Made by a program: the position numbers and the translations under genes. Under the pieces are notes generated by a model. It was not told where the DNA came from and made no database searches. It was given only the letters and a program-made list of their open reading frames with translations. From Brevundimonas halotolerans (lineage in GTDB: Bacteria > Pseudomonadota > Alphaproteobacteria > Caulobacterales > Caulobacteraceae), in contig NZ_QTTA01000017.1 in assembly GCF_003730275.1 (NCBI RefSeq), forward strand, positions 1-64,000: a DNA stretch of 64,000 nt. The letters run 5' to 3'. Every line of letters begins with the position of its first letter. Position 1 is the first letter of the stretch. Positions 35,817-43,781 of the stretch are shown here, one piece after another.

Positions 35817-36072
35817 CCTCGCATCCTCCTTCGGCCCAGCGGAAGCAAATCCGCCACTGTCTGTTGATCCGGATCGAGTGCTGCCCCTTGCGGTCCTTGG
35901 TCAAGGCCTCAAGCCCATTGCCGGGCGGCACACGCAAGTCTTCTAGGGTCACGCTCCGATTCAACTGCCGCAGCTTGCGCAGCGCAACATCCTGAATATC
36001 GCCAGGAAGCCGCCGCGACCGCTGGCCATTCCAGACTTTTTCCGTCTCGCGATCACGAAAGCTGCGGATCAT
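35791..36072 (-). CDS. higB: HigB/RelE-type toxin
   Basis: 93 residues. The RelE-superfamily mRNA interferase fold is indicated by MIRSFRDRETEKVW, LRKLRQLNRSVTLEDLRVPPGN and GQHSIRINRQWRICFRW with a C-terminal VEICDYH. HigB toxins cleave mRNA on the ribosome; the conserved Arg and terminal His/Tyr fit the catalytic set. Toxin precedes antitoxin in the operon. GC is lower than in the neighbouring abgT gene. Confidence 0.93.
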   Translation of the reverse strand: MIRSFRDRETEKVWNGQRSRRLPGDIQDVALRKLRQLNRSVTLEDLRVPPGNGLEALTKDRKGQHSIRINRQWRICFRWAEGGCEDVEICDYH

Positions 36073-36087
36073 CGAAGCTCTCTATAA

Positions 36088-36103
36088 CGCATAACGTTAT
36101 ACG
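36088..36103. promoter_or_regulatory. Candidate HigA operator (palindrome)
   Basis: cgcataac|gttatacg is a 16-base palindrome with one mismatched pair, 16 bases upstream of the higB ATG. HigA-type antitoxins bind short palindromes covering their promoters, so this is the likely autoregulatory site. It also falls 8 bases beyond the abgT stop. Inferred from position and symmetry. Confidence 0.55.
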
Positions 36104-36110
36104 GATCAAC

Positions 36111-37715
36111 CTACCCCCCGTAATACGTCGGTGATCCCGGCCCCACCGGCAGGCCCAGGCCGAACACCCACAGGAAGAACAGCACCGTCCAGGCGATCGT
36201 GAAGAAGATCGAATACGGCAGCATCATCGCGATCATCGTCCCGATGCCGATGTCCTTGTTGTAGCGGGTCGCCCACGCCAGGATCAGGCCGAAATAGCTC
36301 ATCATCGGGGTGATGATATTGGTCGTTGAATCCCCGATCCGGTAGGCGGTCTGGATCACCTCGGGCGAATAGCCGATCAGCATCAACATGGGCACAAAGA
36401 TCGGCGCCGTCATCGCCCACTGGGCCGAGGCCGAACCGATCATCAGGTTCACGAAACAGCAGATCAGGATGAAGCCGATGAACACCGCCGGTCCGGTCAG
36501 CCCGCTCTCCTTGAGGAAGGTGGCGCCATTGACCGCCGTTATGGCCCCCAGGTTCGACCAGCCGAAGAAGGCCACGAACTGGGCGGCAAAGAACACGATC
36601 ACCACATACAGGCCCAGCGTCGAGACGGCCGAGGCCATGCCGTCGATCACATCGCGGTCGTTCTTCACCGTCCCGACCGTGCGTCCATAGGCAAAGCCGA
36701 CCACCAGGAAGAACAGCAGGATCCAGGTGACAAAGCCGCTGAAGAAGGGCGAGCGGATGCGGTCCCCCGTCTCCGGGTCGCGCAACAGGCCCCAGTCGGG
36801 CACCAGGGTCAGTGCCATCACCGCCAGAACCCCCAGCACCGCCAGACCGGCGACCTTCAGCCCCTTCTTCTCCAGCGGCGTCAGGGCGTCCATCGACCCG
36901 CCCTTCAGGATCTCGGGATCGGCCTTCGTCTTGTCATAGGCGCCCAGCTTGGGCTCGACGATATAGATGCTGACCAGACCGCCGATGATCGTCACCAGAA
37001 ACACGCTGATGAACATGAAGAAATAGCTGGCCGTCGCCGTCACCGCATAGGTGGGGTCGATCAGGCGCGCGGCCTCCTCGGTGATCCCGGCCAGCAGCGG
37101 GTCGACCGTGCCGATCAGCAGATTGGCGGAATAGCCACCCGACACCCCGGCAAAGGCCGCCGCCATACCCGCCAGCGGATGTCGTCCCAGCGAGTAATAG
37201 ACCGCCCCGGCCAACGGGATCAGCACGACATAGCCCATCTCGGACGCTGTATTGGACAGCACCCCGGCAAAGACGATGGCAAAGGTCACCACCTTGGGCG
37301 AAGCGCCCAGCACGATGCCGCGCACCGCCGCCGACAGCAGGCCAGACCGCTCGGCCACACCCACGCCCAGCATGGCCACCAGCACCACACCCAGCGGCGC
37401 AAAGCTGGTGAAATTGTCGACCAGTCCGGTGAAGATGCGCCGCAGACCGTCGGCGGTCATCAGGCTGACCGCGCGGATCATGCCGTCATCGGCACGGCCC
37501 GAAGCCCCCTCCGGCCTCGGATCCTCGACCGCCAGCCCCATCGCCCCGAACAGGCCCGACAGCAGCACAATCCCCACCGCCAGCAGGAAGAACAGCGTCA
37601 CCGGGTGCGGCAGGCAGTTGCCCAGCCACTCCACCCCGTCCAGAAACCGGGTGAACAGGTTGCGTTTGCCTGTGGGCGGGGCGCCGTTGGGCGTGGCCGG
37701 CGGGGTGTCGGTCAT
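36111..37715 (-). CDS. AbgT-family transporter
   Basis: 534 residues, about eleven to twelve helices plus re-entrant loops. NLFTRFLDGVEWLGNCLPHPVTLF, FAPLGVVLVAMLGVGVAERSGL, and the C-terminal SASAQWAMTAPIFVPM and GDSTTNIITPMM are AbgT landmarks (each quoted in part). E. coli AbgT imports p-aminobenzoyl-glutamate; AbgT members from Alcanivorax and Neisseria have been described as sulfonamide exporters. Which applies here is unknown; no abgAB peptidase genes are adjacent. GAGAGG precedes the ATG. Confidence 0.93.
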   Translation of the reverse strand: MTDTPPATPNGAPPTGKRNLFTRFLDGVEWLGNCLPHPVTLFFLLAVGIVLLSGLFGAMGLAVEDPRPEGASGRADDGMIRAVSLMTADGLRRIFTGLVDNFTSFAPLGVVLVAMLGVGVAERSGLLSAAVRGIVLGASPKVVTFAIVFAGVLSNTASEMGYVVLIPLAGAVYYSLGRHPLAGMAAAFAGVSGGYSANLLIGTVDPLLAGITEEAARLIDPTYAVTATASYFFMFISVFLVTIIGGLVSIYIVEPKLGAYDKTKADPEILKGGSMDALTPLEKKGLKVAGLAVLGVLAVMALTLVPDWGLLRDPETGDRIRSPFFSGFVTWILLFFLVVGFAYGRTVGTVKNDRDVIDGMASAVSTLGLYVVIVFFAAQFVAFFGWSNLGAITAVNGATFLKESGLTGPAVFIGFILICCFVNLMIGSASAQWAMTAPIFVPMLMLIGYSPEVIQTAYRIGDSTTNIITPMMSYFGLILAWATRYNKDIGIGTMIAMMLPYSIFFTIAWTVLFFLWVFGLGLPVGPGSPTYYGG

Positions 37716-37745
37716 CGGTACCTCTCGGTCTTGAAGGAATGCGGC

Positions 37746-38330
37746 CTAGCGGGCGACCGGCTTCGTCAGGTCGAAGCTCACCCGCAGCAGGCGGTTCTCG
37801 CGGGCCAGCTCATAGACATAGGTCTCGCCCGGATTGACCTCGACCGCCCAGACATTGGTGGTCGAAACCGCTGCATTGTTGGCGTTGAACAGGGCGATGG
37901 AGAAGCCATCCACCGGGAACTCCTGACGCGTCGCCGTGCCCGCATTCTCCGTATCCCCGCCGTACCAGTGCAGGGTGTGGGTCGTGCCATCCGGGTCGCG
38001 GTGATCGTGCTTCAGCGTCAGGCCGCCCGACGTGCGGGTGATCACCCAGGTGCGGCTGTGGTCGGCCCCCACATGGAAGGGAATGCGGATTTCCGTGTCG
38101 GAACAGTCGCGCACATGCATGACCAGCCGCTGGCTGCGGAAATCGGCATCGACCGGATCATCCGTGACGACCTTGCCCTCGAAAGTCTGGCCACACAGCT
38201 CGGTCAGATTGGCAAAGAAGGCGTCCTGCGCGTCACCACCGCTCGCATACGGGCCGGAGGCACAGCCGGCCAACAGCATCAGGGACAGGGCGGCGGCGGG
38301 GGCGCTCAGGGCCATGGGCAGGGTTTTCAT
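37746..38330 (-). CDS. Lipoprotein of unknown function
   Basis: 194 residues from ATG 38330. Lipobox LLAGC (Cys23). The mature part has two cysteines (LTELCGQTF and RDCSDTE) and a repeated beta-strand pattern ending in VELARENRLLRVSFDLTKPV-like sequence. Alphaproteobacterial relatives are common and uncharacterised. It starts 138 bases divergent from rpmG. Whether it shares a transcript with abgT (31-base gap) is plausible but not shown. Confidence 0.75.
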   Translation of the reverse strand: MKTLPMALSAPAAALSLMLLAGCASGPYASGGDAQDAFFANLTELCGQTFEGKVVTDDPVDADFRSQRLVMHVRDCSDTEIRIPFHVGADHSRTWVITRTSGGLTLKHDHRDPDGTTHTLHWYGGDTENAGTATRQEFPVDGFSIALFNANNAAVSTTNVWAVEVNPGETYVYELARENRLLRVSFDLTKPVAR

Positions 38331-38392
38331 GGCCGATACCGTAGCCGCTCGGCCCCCGGGCACAAGAAAAACCGGCTGTGGCAATGTCGGCG

Positions 38393-38420
38393 TTGACTTG
38401 GGCGCGCGCCTGAGTATGTT
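38393..38420 (+). promoter_or_regulatory. Possible promoter of rpmG
   Basis: TTGACT (38393-38398), 16 bases, TATGTT (38415-38420), 48 bases ahead of the rpmG ATG. The -35 is near perfect and the -10 imperfect, in keeping with the loose -10 of Caulobacter housekeeping promoters. Prediction only. Confidence 0.4.
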
Positions 38421-38468
38421 CCGCGCCTCTCATTCCACGGCTTTCGCCGTCGCAAAGGTAATTTTCCG

Positions 38469-38636
38469 ATGGCCAAACCGGCATCCATCAAGATCCGCCT
38501 GAACTCCACGGCGGACACCGGCTTCTTCTACGTCACCAAGAAGAACGCCCGCACCATGACCGAAAAGATGGTCGTCAAGAAGTACGACCCGGTCGTGAAA
38601 AAGCACGTCGAATTCAAGGAAGGCAAGATCAAGTAA
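38469..38636 (+). CDS. rpmG: 50S ribosomal protein L33
   Basis: 55 residues, the usual alphaproteobacterial L33 length: begins [20 protein letters not shown] and ends KEGKIK (shortened), basic throughout. It lacks the CxxC zinc pairs of the zinc-binding L33 form, so it is the zinc-independent type. AAGG lies about 12 bases upstream. A strong hairpin terminator follows at 38701-38730. Confidence 0.98.
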   Translation: MAKPASIKIRLNSTADTGFFYVTKKNARTMTEKMVVKKYDPVVKKHVEFKEGKIK

Positions 38637-38700
38637 GATCCTGCTTTAGACCCTCGTCATGCTCGGACAACGAGCGAAGCGAGGCCGATCCGAGTATTGG

Positions 38701-38730
38701 AACGCCCGGTCCGCAATGGCCGGGCGTTTT
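38701..38730 (+). terminator. Rho-independent terminator after rpmG
   Basis: Perfect 9-bp stem aacgcccgg (38701-38709) / ccgggcgtt (38720-38728) with a 10-base loop, followed by tt and gctg. The U tract is short. Lies 65 bases after the rpmG stop; the intervening sequence can also form hairpins. Confidence 0.75.
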
Positions 38731-38756
38731 GCTGTGCTGGACGTCTCGCGAAGCGG

Positions 38757-38880
38757 CTTCTCCACAAAGAGCACCACGAACGCACAAAGGACACAACGGG
38801 ACCGGTGTCCGCCCTCACCCTCGTTATGCTCTTTGTGAAAGCCTTTGTGTTCGTTGTGATGAACCCCTTACGTGGCTTCA
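38757..38880. repeat. Dispersed intergenic repeat with cacaaag / ctttgtg arms
   Basis: The segment between the rpmG terminator and the pleD stop has no gene. It carries ccacaaagagcaccacgaac near its left and gctctttgtg plus gtgttcgttgtg near its right, so the arms are inverted copies. Its right end (38855-38871) matches 15942-15958 at 16 of 17 bases, making it a second copy of the family seen after ileS. Confidence 0.5.
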
Positions 38881-38892
38881 CACAGCCCCGTC

Positions 38893-40257
38893 CTACGCTG
38901 CCCGCGCAATCACCCGGTTGCGACCCGCCGACTTGGCCTCATAGACCCCCTCGTCGGCGCGTTTCAGCAAGGCGTCGGGCGTGTCCTCACGACCGGTGGT
39001 CGCGGCCACGCCGATCGAGATGGTGATCTGCAGGTGGGCGTCGCCGCCCATGACGGGGAACGGCGCCCCGGCCATGTCGGCGCGGATACGGTCGGCGATG
39101 CGGACGGCGTCTTCCAGCCGGGTGCCCGGCATGACCACCACGAACTCCTCGCCGCCCATCCGGCAGGGCAGGTCAACCGCCCGCACCTTGGTCGCCAGAC
39201 GTACGGCGAACTCGCGCAGCACCTCGTCGCCCGCGTCGTGGCCAAAACCGTCGTTGACCGCCTTGAAGTGGTCGATGTCCATCATCAGCACGGCCACAGG
39301 CTCGCTGCCCTGATTGGTGCGCCCCACCAGCGCCTGCAGCTGGCCGGCCATGTAGCGGCGGTTATGCAGGCCGGTCAGGGCATCGGTAACCGCCATCTCA
39401 AGGCTGTAGTCCAGCTTCTGGCGCAGGAAGTCGGCATAACGTTTGCGCCGCACCTGGGTGCGCGCGCGGGCGGCCAGTTCCTCGACATCGATGGGCGTGG
39501 CCAGAATGTCGTTGGCGCCCAACTCCAGCGCCTTGATCATGCGGGCCCGCGCATGCGGATCGACCACCGCCAGTACCGGCAGGGGGCGGGTTGATTCCAG
39601 CGAGCGGCTCTGGGCCACCAGCCGCAGGCCGTCGAACCCGCGCGAGGCCGTATTGGCGATCACCAAGTCAAACGGACCGCGCAGGGCGGCCAGCCCCTTC
39701 TCGATATCCGTCTCAACGGTCAGCCGGTGCTCGCCATCCAGCTGGCTGCGAATGCGCTCGACCTGACGCGGGTCGTCGTCGATCAGCAGTATCCGTCCGC
39801 CCGTGGCGCGCAGCCGCCCGGCCGCGTCCGTGTCGACGCCCAGCCGGCGTCCGCTTTCCTCGCGCGACCGCAATTCGTCCATGATCGACTTCAGACGCGT
39901 CAGAGAGCGCACCCGCGCCAGCAGCACCACATCGTCGATCGGCTTGGTGACAAAGTCGTCGGCCCCGGCTTCCAGGCCCTTGATCCGCTCTTCGCGGCCG
40001 TCCAGCGCCGTCACCATCACGACCGGAATATGCCGGGTCGCCGGATTGGCCTTCAACCGGCGACAGGTCTCGAACCCGTCCATGTCGGGCATCATCACAT
40101 CCAGCAGGATGATGTCCGGATGGTGGGCTGCGGCCAGATCCAGCGCCGCCTGACCGCTGTTGCAGGTCAGGACGTCGTAATACTCCATCGTCAGCTTGGC
40201 TTCGAGAAGCCGGACGTTGGTTTCGATGTCGTCGACAACAAGGATCCGGGCGGGCAT
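38893..40257 (-). CDS. pleD: Diguanylate cyclase response regulator PleD
   Basis: 454 residues, the same length as Caulobacter PleD. First receiver with Asp53 (LLDVMMPDMDG), a degenerate second receiver (about 150-270, LLIDDDP but no clear acceptor), then GGDEF with active-site GGEEF and an I-site RAVD five residues before it. Makes cyclic-di-GMP at the pole during the swarmer-to-stalked transition. divK starts upstream on the same strand with a 4-base gap between divK stop and pleD start, the classical divK-pleD operon. Confidence 0.98.
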   Translation of the reverse strand: MPARILVVDDIETNVRLLEAKLTMEYYDVLTCNSGQAALDLAAAHHPDIILLDVMMPDMDGFETCRRLKANPATRHIPVVMVTALDGREERIKGLEAGADDFVTKPIDDVVLLARVRSLTRLKSIMDELRSREESGRRLGVDTDAAGRLRATGGRILLIDDDPRQVERIRSQLDGEHRLTVETDIEKGLAALRGPFDLVIANTASRGFDGLRLVAQSRSLESTRPLPVLAVVDPHARARMIKALELGANDILATPIDVEELAARARTQVRRKRYADFLRQKLDYSLEMAVTDALTGLHNRRYMAGQLQALVGRTNQGSEPVAVLMMDIDHFKAVNDGFGHDAGDEVLREFAVRLATKVRAVDLPCRMGGEEFVVVMPGTRLEDAVRIADRIRADMAGAPFPVMGGDAHLQITISIGVAATTGREDTPDALLKRADEGVYEAKSAGRNRVIARAA

Positions 40258-40261
40258 CGGG

Positions 40262-40627
40262 TCAGCCCATATGCTTGCGGACGACGTCCAGGAAATGCAT
40301 CACCGAGATCGGCTTGGAGATATAAGCCTCGCAGCCGCCTTGGCGGATCCGTTCCTCGTCGCCCTTCATGGCAAAGGCCGTCACGGCCACTACGGGAATG
40401 TGCGACAGCTCCTCATCGTCCTTCAGCCATTTGGTTACTTCCAGGCCGCTGATCTCGGGCAGCTGGATGTCCATCAGGATCAGGTCGGGGCGATGCTGGC
40501 GCGCCATGGCCATCGCCGTCAGCCCCTCGCGGGTCTGATAGGTCTGATAGCCCTGGGAATCGAGCAGGTCATGAAACAGCTTCATGTTCAGCTCGTTATC
40601 CTCCACGATGAGGACTTTCTTCGACAT
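40262..40627 (-). CDS. divK: Cell-cycle response regulator DivK
   Basis: 121 residues from ATG 40627 (an adjacent in-frame ATG is at 40630). [20 protein letters not shown] (20 residues) and [19 protein letters not shown] are nearly invariant in DivK; phospho-acceptor Asp53 and Lys in ISKPIS. DivK carries phosphate between DivJ/PleC and the DivL-CckA pathway that controls CtrA. A longer reading to 40693 adds a low-similarity [10 protein letters not shown] leader and is not favoured. Confidence 0.98.
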   Translation of the reverse strand: MSKKVLIVEDNELNMKLFHDLLDSQGYQTYQTREGLTAMAMARQHRPDLILMDIQLPEISGLEVTKWLKDDEELSHIPVVAVTAFAMKGDEERIRQGGCEAYISKPISVMHFLDVVRKHMG

Positions 40628-40747
40628 CATCACCGGTTCCTGCCGCCCCTTGCCGGCGGCGGGGCTGTTGGTCGTCTTCTCCATGGTCAGCATGCCCGCC
40701 CAGTCTTAAGTTGACGTGAAGGGCCGCCTCTGGCCCGGGTGCTCCCG

Positions 40748-41995
40748 ATGACCTCCCTCTGCCGAGACTGTCTGTCGCGTTTCGACCGGCCGGAAGCCCG
40801 CTGCCCGGCCTGCGGCTCGCCGCGCATGGTCACCCATGCCGAGCTGGACAAGCTGGTCATCGCCCACCTGGACTGCGACGCCTTCTATGCCTCGGTGGAA
40901 AAGCGTGACCGGCCCGAGCTGCGCGATGTGCCGGTGATCGTCGGCGGCGGCCATCGCGGGGTGGTCGCGACCGCCTGCTATGTCGCCCGCCAGTATGGCG
41001 TCGGCTCGGCCATGCCGATGTTCAAGGCGCTCAAGGCCTGCCCGGACGCCGTGGTGATCAAGCCGGACTTTGCGAAATACAAGCACGAGAGCCGCCGGAT
41101 CCTGGGCGCCCTGGCCAACCTCACCCCTCTGATCCAGACCCTGTCGCTGGACGAGGCCTGGGCCGATCTGTCGGGCACCGAGCGGCTGAATGGCGGCCCG
41201 CCCGCCTGGCAGCTGGCCCAGCTGCAGAAATGGATCGAGGACGAGGTCGGCCTGACCGTCTCGATCGGCCTCGCCCCCAACCGCTTCCTCGCCAAGGTCG
41301 CCTCGGAAATGGACAAGCCGCGCGGCTTTTCCGTCATCGGGTCCGAGGCGCAGCAGCTGCTGGCCCCCCGCCCCGTCTCCATCCTGCCGGGCGTCGGGCC
41401 GATCTTCGGGCGCACCCTGCGGGCTGACGGCTTCGACACCATCGGACGGCTGGCCGAGGCCGATGTCCGCGATCTGGTCCAACGCTATGGCGACTGGGGC
41501 CTCAGGCTATCCGACCTGGCCCACGGTCGCGACAGCCGCCCGGTCGACCCCGAGCACGATCGCAAGGGCATGAGCGCCGAGACCACCTTCAACGTCGATC
41601 TGTCCAAGGCCGCGGACCTCGAGACCGAGCTCTGGCCCCTGTGCGAAAAGCTGGCGTCCAAGGCCCGGCGTGACGGCATCGCCGGGCGGGTGGTCACGCT
41701 CAAGCTGCGGCGCTCCGACTTCCGCATCCTGACCCGCAGGCGGACCCTGCCCGATCCGGTCCAGACCGCCCGCACCCTGTTTGCCGAGGGCCGGGCCCTG
41801 CTCACGCCCGAACTGGGCACGCCCTATCGCCTGATCGGCATCGGTATGGCCGATCTGGTCGATGCCGCTGACGTCGCCCCCGGCCTGTTCGCCGCCGACC
41901 GCACGCGTGAGCTCACCACCGAGACCACCATCGACCGGCTGCGCGACCGCTTTGGCCCGGGCGCGGTCATCTCGGGCCGGTCGCTGAAAAGCTGA
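40748..41995 (+). CDS. dinB: DNA polymerase IV (Y-family) with N-terminal zinc-ribbon-like motif
   Basis: 415 residues from ATG 40748 (a GTG three codons upstream is possible). Catalytic motif HLDCDAFYASVE (about 40-51) and LSLDEAWADLSG hold the three carboxylates. Fingers/palm, thumb (LPGVGPIFGRTL, helix-hairpin-helix) and little finger follow. The N-terminus has CRDC...CPAC, four cysteines spaced like a zinc ribbon, an extension seen in alphaproteobacterial DinB. Error-prone lesion bypass is expected. No GTTC-N7-GTTC LexA box is visible in the 120-base gap to divK. Confidence 0.96.
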   Translation: MTSLCRDCLSRFDRPEARCPACGSPRMVTHAELDKLVIAHLDCDAFYASVEKRDRPELRDVPVIVGGGHRGVVATACYVARQYGVGSAMPMFKALKACPDAVVIKPDFAKYKHESRRILGALANLTPLIQTLSLDEAWADLSGTERLNGGPPAWQLAQLQKWIEDEVGLTVSIGLAPNRFLAKVASEMDKPRGFSVIGSEAQQLLAPRPVSILPGVGPIFGRTLRADGFDTIGRLAEADVRDLVQRYGDWGLRLSDLAHGRDSRPVDPEHDRKGMSAETTFNVDLSKAADLETELWPLCEKLASKARRDGIAGRVVTLKLRRSDFRILTRRRTLPDPVQTARTLFAEGRALLTPELGTPYRLIGIGMADLVDAADVAPGLFAADRTRELTTETTIDRLRDRFGPGAVISGRSLKS

Positions 41996-42068
41996 GCGCG
42001 ACATCGCGGACGGGGTGACGCCTCGCCCGCGCCGGGCTAAATGCCGCCAAAGACATCAGGAGACGACC

Positions 42069-42527
42069 ATGACCTACGCCGCCCGCATCGCCGAACTGGG
42101 CCTCGACCTGCCCGAGCCCGCCAAGGCCGTCGCCAACTATGTGCCGTGGGTGCGCACCGGCAATCTGGTCCACATCTCGGGCCAGCTGTCGAATGATGCC
42201 TCGGGCGGCATCAAGGGCACGGTCGGCGTCGACGTTTCGCCCGAAGAGGCTGCCCGCGCCGCCCGCATGTGCGGCGTCAACCTGCTGGCCCAGATCAAGG
42301 ACGCCCTCGGCGGCGACCTCGAGCGCGTCGTCCGCGTGGTCAAACTGGGCGGCTTCGTCCAGGCCGGGCCCGACTTCATCGCCATTCCCGCCGTCATCAA
42401 CGGCTGTTCGGACCTGATGGTCGAGGTGTTCGGCGACGCCGGTCGCCACGCACGCTCGGCCGTTGGCGTCTATCGCCTGCCGCTGGGCTTCGCCGTCGAG
42501 GTGGACGCCATCGTCGAGGTGAAGTGA
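42069..42527 (+). CDS. RidA family enamine/imine deaminase
   Basis: 152 residues from ATG 42069 with GGAG upstream. Pattern of the YjgF/RidA family: SGQLSND, LLAQIKDALGGDLERVVRVVK (shortened), and the C-terminal RHARSAVGVYRLPLGFAVEVDAI with the conserved Arg that salt-bridges the substrate carboxylate. RidA removes reactive 2-aminoacrylate-type intermediates. This longer form resembles the NMT1/RutC-adjacent alphaproteobacterial subgroup. Its stop overlaps the next gene's GTG start by 4 bases. Confidence 0.93.
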   Translation: MTYAARIAELGLDLPEPAKAVANYVPWVRTGNLVHISGQLSNDASGGIKGTVGVDVSPEEAARAARMCGVNLLAQIKDALGGDLERVVRVVKLGGFVQAGPDFIAIPAVINGCSDLMVEVFGDAGRHARSAVGVYRLPLGFAVEVDAIVEVK

Positions 42528-43678
42528 CGGACGACGGCTTTACCCTCCGCGTCCACGGCGCGGTCGCTGATGTCGGCCGGGACGCGTGGGAGGCGCTGGC
42601 CGCCCCCACGGGCGATCCCTTCATCGGCTATGACTTCCTCGACGCCTGCGAAGCTTCGGGCAGCGCCTCGCCCGATCAGGGCTGGGCCGGGCGGCATCTG
42701 GCGCTCGAGGACGACAGCGGCCGCATCCTCGGCCTGATGCCCCTCTGGCTGAAGGGGCACAGCAGCGGCGAATATGTCTTTGACCACGCATGGGCCGAGG
42801 CGTGGGAGCGCGCGGGCGGGCGCTACTACCCCAAGCTGCTGGGCGCCGTGCCCTTCACCCCCGTCACCGGGCCGCGCTTCCTGATCCATCCCGAGGCCGA
42901 TGCCGGCACCGTCCGTCAGGCCCTGATCCAGGGCGCCGAGACCCTATGTGCGCGCCTCGACCTGTCGTCGATCCACGTTACCTTCCCGACCGAAGTCGAG
43001 GGGGCCGAAATGGCCGCCGCCGGCTGGCTGCCCCGCCTCGACCTGCAGTACGTCTTCACCGATCAGGGCTATGGTGATTTCGAGGGCTTCCTCGCCGCCC
43101 TGTCCTCCAATCGCCGCAAGACCATCCGGCGCGAGCGGCGCGAGGCGCAGGCCGGGCTCGACATCCGAATCCTGACCGGCCCCGACCTGACCGAGAGCGT
43201 CTGGGACGCCTTCTTCGCCTTCTACCTCGACACCGGCAGTCGCAAATGGGGCCGCCCCTATCTGACCCGCGCCTTCTTTGCCCGCATCGGCCAGACCATG
43301 GCCGACCGCATCGCCCTGGTGATGGCGTACCGGGACGAGACCCCCATCGCCGGCGCCCTCAACCTGATCGGCCGCGACGCCCTGTACGGCCGCCAGTGGG
43401 GCACGCTGGAAGACATCCCCTTCCTGCATTTCGAGCTCTGCTATTATCAGGCCATCGAGTTCGCCCTGTCCCGCGGGCTGTCCCGCGTCGAGGCCGGAGC
43501 GCAGGGTCATCACAAGCTGGCGCGCGGCTATCTGCCCACCCCGGTCCGCTCGGCCCACCACATCCCCGACCCCGGCTTTCGCGACGCCATCGCCCGCTAT
43601 CTGGACCACGAGCGCCCCGCCATCCTGGCCGAGATCAAGGCCCAGACCGAGGCCGAGTCCCCCTTCCGCAAGACCTGA
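42524..43678 (+). CDS. Predicted N-acyltransferase (COG3146/FemAB-like GNAT)
   Basis: 384 residues from a GTG at 42524 overlapping the RidA stop. Double-GNAT layout: an N-terminal half with GYDFLDACEASGSAS, and a C-terminal half with LSSNRRKTIRRERR, FYLDTGSRKWGRPYLTRAFF and GRQWG...FHFELCYYQAIEFAL. The last part carries EAGAQGHHKLARGYLP, a family hallmark. The substrate of the COG3146 family is unknown. Confidence 0.88.
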   Translation: MTDDGFTLRVHGAVADVGRDAWEALAAPTGDPFIGYDFLDACEASGSASPDQGWAGRHLALEDDSGRILGLMPLWLKGHSSGEYVFDHAWAEAWERAGGRYYPKLLGAVPFTPVTGPRFLIHPEADAGTVRQALIQGAETLCARLDLSSIHVTFPTEVEGAEMAAAGWLPRLDLQYVFTDQGYGDFEGFLAALSSNRRKTIRRERREAQAGLDIRILTGPDLTESVWDAFFAFYLDTGSRKWGRPYLTRAFFARIGQTMADRIALVMAYRDETPIAGALNLIGRDALYGRQWGTLEDIPFLHFELCYYQAIEFALSRGLSRVEAGAQGHHKLARGYLPTPVRSAHHIPDPGFRDAIARYLDHERPAILAEIKAQTEAESPFRKT

Positions 43679-43706
43679 CCTCGCCCGGGCTGGCTAGTTC
43701 AGCATC

Positions 43707-43725
43707 CCTCCCCCTCAGGGGGAGG
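43707..43725. repeat. Short perfect hairpin in the gap before the carboxyltransferase gene
   Basis: cctccccc-tca-gggggagg, an 8-bp perfect stem 29 bases after the N-acyltransferase stop. It may end that transcript or be a dispersed-repeat fragment like those at 10240 and 47534. No U tract follows. Confidence 0.5.
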
Positions 43726-43781
43726 AATACTTGCCACCTCCGCCCACCCTCCTTAAGGCTCGGCGCTTCAAGGAGGCCCTC

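Noticed and set aside
36088..36103. The palindrome as a terminator of abgT or higB
   Set aside because: abgT is read leftwards, away from it, there is no U tract, and it lies ahead of higB where an operator is expected.
40628..40747. CtrA box (TTAA-N7-TTAA) in the divK/dinB gap
   Set aside because: Only one TTAA half-site (in cttaagt) is present; no second half-site at seven bases.
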